From Silene noctiflora (lineage: Eukaryota > Streptophyta > Magnoliopsida > Caryophyllales > Caryophyllaceae), in NCBI GenBank assembly GCA_009801015.1, contig VHZZ01023391.1, positions 10,546 through 31,556 on the forward strand: DNA of 21,011 nucleotides. Direction: 5' to 3'. Below are positions 19,555 to 21,011 of this stretch, in pieces (within the stretch, counting starts at the first letter, position 1; the number at the start of each line of letters is the position of its first letter). A program made the position numbers and the translations under genes. The notes below the pieces were generated by a model, which was given only the letters and a program-made list of their open reading frames with translations, was not told the DNA's origin and made no database searches.

Positions 19555-20188
19555 TCGGGGCATGGTCAGAAAGGAAAATGTTGAGATTTTGAATATGTTC
19601 GTCTGGAAATCAAACTAGAAGAATCTCTCTTATTAGACCAATTAAAATTAGGGCCAAAATATACGGAAGCTCTGAAAGAGGAATATTTATACGCCAATCT
19701 AAAAAATATTTCCATCTTGTAATACTGGAAGAGCCTCCAAGTTTGTCGTAATGATGTTCAACCTGGTTGAAGTCTCCAATTATGCATAGAGGAGAGTAAA
19801 ATGAACATAGAGCTTTCATATCTTGCCAGAAACTAGCTCTAGACGTATTACAAGACTCGCCATACAAAAAGAGAGCAAACCGTACATTATCAGACACACG
19901 GTTTACAACTTTACAGAGGATGAAATGATGATCCATTATAAGACACAAAATATCGGATCAATCATCCCATAAAAAAAGTAACCCACCTTTTAAAATAATT
20001 GCATTAGTACCACAAAAATGAGGTCGGCTGAGAGAACTAGTTTTACAAACATTGTCCGCAAAGGAACATTCCGTTTCATGGAGAAAAACTATAAAAGCAT
20101 CATAGTAGTGTACGGACCATCGAATGTACGGAATGATAGGGGAGTCCGTACTGCGTAGACCCCTAACATTCCATGAGAAAATCTTCAT
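19555..20188 (-). pseudogene. LINE ORF2 apurinic-type endonuclease domain, broken
   Basis: This domain nicks the target DNA to prime reverse transcription. It starts MKIFSWNVRGLR (Met codon 20186-20188, with the metal/phosphate Asn in SWN), followed by FLHETE (catalytic Glu). Then come GDFNQVEHHYDK (Asp and Asn of the GDFN motif) and SDHAPIVL (catalytic Asp-His, 19553-19576). All active-site signatures remain although the frame is broken: TGA at 19958-19960 after FLWDD, a frame change near 19680 (the FGPNFNWSNKRD segment reads in another frame) and TGA at 19610-19612. Confidence 0.85.
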
Positions 20189-20890
20189 CGGCCTAATGGT
20201 GGCAGAGGCGGGCCTGCCACAACCCAAATTTGTGAACAAACAGCGTGAGCAACAGGAGAAACGGGACAAGAAATATCCCCCAGAATCTGCAAGGTTAGAA
20301 CAAATTTTTAGTCTCTTGTTGGGGAAGAATGAAATAAATCCACGGGAACCTCCCTCTTCAGAAAATGTTGTAAAATTCCTTTTACAAGAACCAACAGGAT
20401 CAGAGGATAAGTATGGAACATCAGTAGTGAAAGGAGGGGACTGTGAAAGAGACTCATGAGAACTAAAACTGGAATTATCATTGAAAAAAGTTGCAAAACC
20501 AAAAGTAGATGTCGGAGAGAACGAGGAGGCCATTAAGTCATAATCATCAGACATGGAACCAACATTGGACAAGGATAACGAAGAAGATACATCAATTGTA
20601 GAAGTTTCAAAATCAAAATCGAGATGATTTCGCAACGATGCAAGTGGTGCTAACATCACATGATTTCTTGGAGAATCAATATAAGGATCAACCAAATTGT
20701 CTGGCGTAGAGTAAAGCAAATCGGAGGAGGTAGGTTGAAATCCGTCGGGAGAAAAAGTAAGCAAACAAAAAGAAGGCGCGGAAATCACTTTATGGGGGAG
20801 GGCAGAAGTAGTGTCGGGTTGAACAAAGAGAGACTCCAATAAGCTTAAAAACCCAAGGGTTGAATCATCAGCAAGGTCAGGAGCTTGCAT
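20189..20890 (-). pseudogene. LINE ORF1 C-terminal region (serine-rich)
   Basis: About 230 codons run open from 20890 to the endonuclease start. They are rich in Ser, Phe, Asp and Pro without a recognised domain. This suits the variable C-terminal part of plant LINE ORF1 (the RNA-binding, gag-like protein). Upstream of 20890 the same kind of text continues in another frame (KWPKKTV, PPPVNIPNG) broken by stops, so the remainder of ORF1 is damaged or off the window. Here ORF1 text runs in frame into the endonuclease; whether that is an original fusion or a lost stop cannot be told. Confidence 0.6.
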
Positions 20891-21011
20891 TCTAAAAGCC
20901 GATCAGGGAACATCTCCGTTTGGAATATTCACAGGGGGAGGTTGATGGGTGATGCGTGCATTCTATACAGTCTTCTTAGGCCATTTACGCACGCATTTCT
21001 ATGTCATTTAG

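Larger units (their letters stand above)
16214..21011 (-). mobile_element. L1-type LINE (non-LTR retrotransposon), decayed, 5' end outside window
   Basis: Reading on the minus strand from the right edge, the order is ORF1 tail, APE-type endonuclease, reverse transcriptase, thumb region, zf-RVT zinc region and RNase H region, then a short poly(A) (the T run 16215-16221 on the plus strand). This is the standard layout of plant L1 elements with RNase H. The copy is dead: reading frames change at least four times and there are several in-frame stops. The visible part is 4.8 kb, so little is likely missing beyond ORF1. No target duplication can be tested because the 5' flank is not in the window. 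Confidence 0.93.

Noticed and set aside
20124..20459. 111-codon plus-strand frame
   Set aside because: It is the antisense shadow of the LINE ORF1/endonuclease frame.

Overview
This is nuclear DNA from a flowering plant. It is very AT-rich. It holds one intact gene with a GT...AG intron, and it is packed with plant-type transposable elements (Helitrons, Stowaway-like MITEs, a tRNA-derived SINE, an L1-type LINE and LTR-like sequence). The recurring tactccgta/tacggagta words and gaccgtctt/aagacgg words fit a core eudicot, perhaps Caryophyllales, but that placement rests on memory and is weak. Two N bases (near 3112 and 3274) suggest an unfinished assembly or BAC read. || Layout: 1-2118 looks like long-terminal-repeat DNA of a Ty3/gypsy-type element, with two successive LTR-like 3' ends and several sharp hairpins but no protein domain. 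2706-about 4104 is a non-autonomous Helitron on the minus strand. 4343-4954 is a low-complexity element with short inverted ends. 5729-5847 is a tRNA-derived SINE. 5901-6650 is a terminal-inverted-repeat element. || 7278-13018 is the only convincing functional gene: a 3-ketoacyl-CoA synthase (KCS, very-long-chain fatty-acid elongase condensing enzyme) of 514 residues in two exons (7402-8145 and 12218-13018). The 4072-bp phase-0 intron carries a MITE, a perfect (TTA)20 microsatellite and a perfect 39-bp tandem duplication. A TATA box lies 117 bases before the start codon. || 13494-16208 is a transposon nest: two complete small MITEs, an orphan RNase H fragment from a second LINE, and a three-layer stack in which a 570-bp Helitron sits inside a Stowaway-like MITE, itself inside a sequence flanked by inverted arms of about 250 bp. 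|| 16214-21011 is a decayed, nearly complete L1-type LINE on the minus strand. Its ORF1 tail, APE-type endonuclease, reverse transcriptase, zf-RVT and RNase H regions can all be read, but they are spread over shifting frames with several stops. Its poly(A) end abuts the outer end of the inverted-repeat structure, and its 5' end lies beyond the window. || No RNA gene, CRISPR array or clearly new biological system is visible. The most informative structure is the nested transposon stack, whose layers give a relative insertion order.
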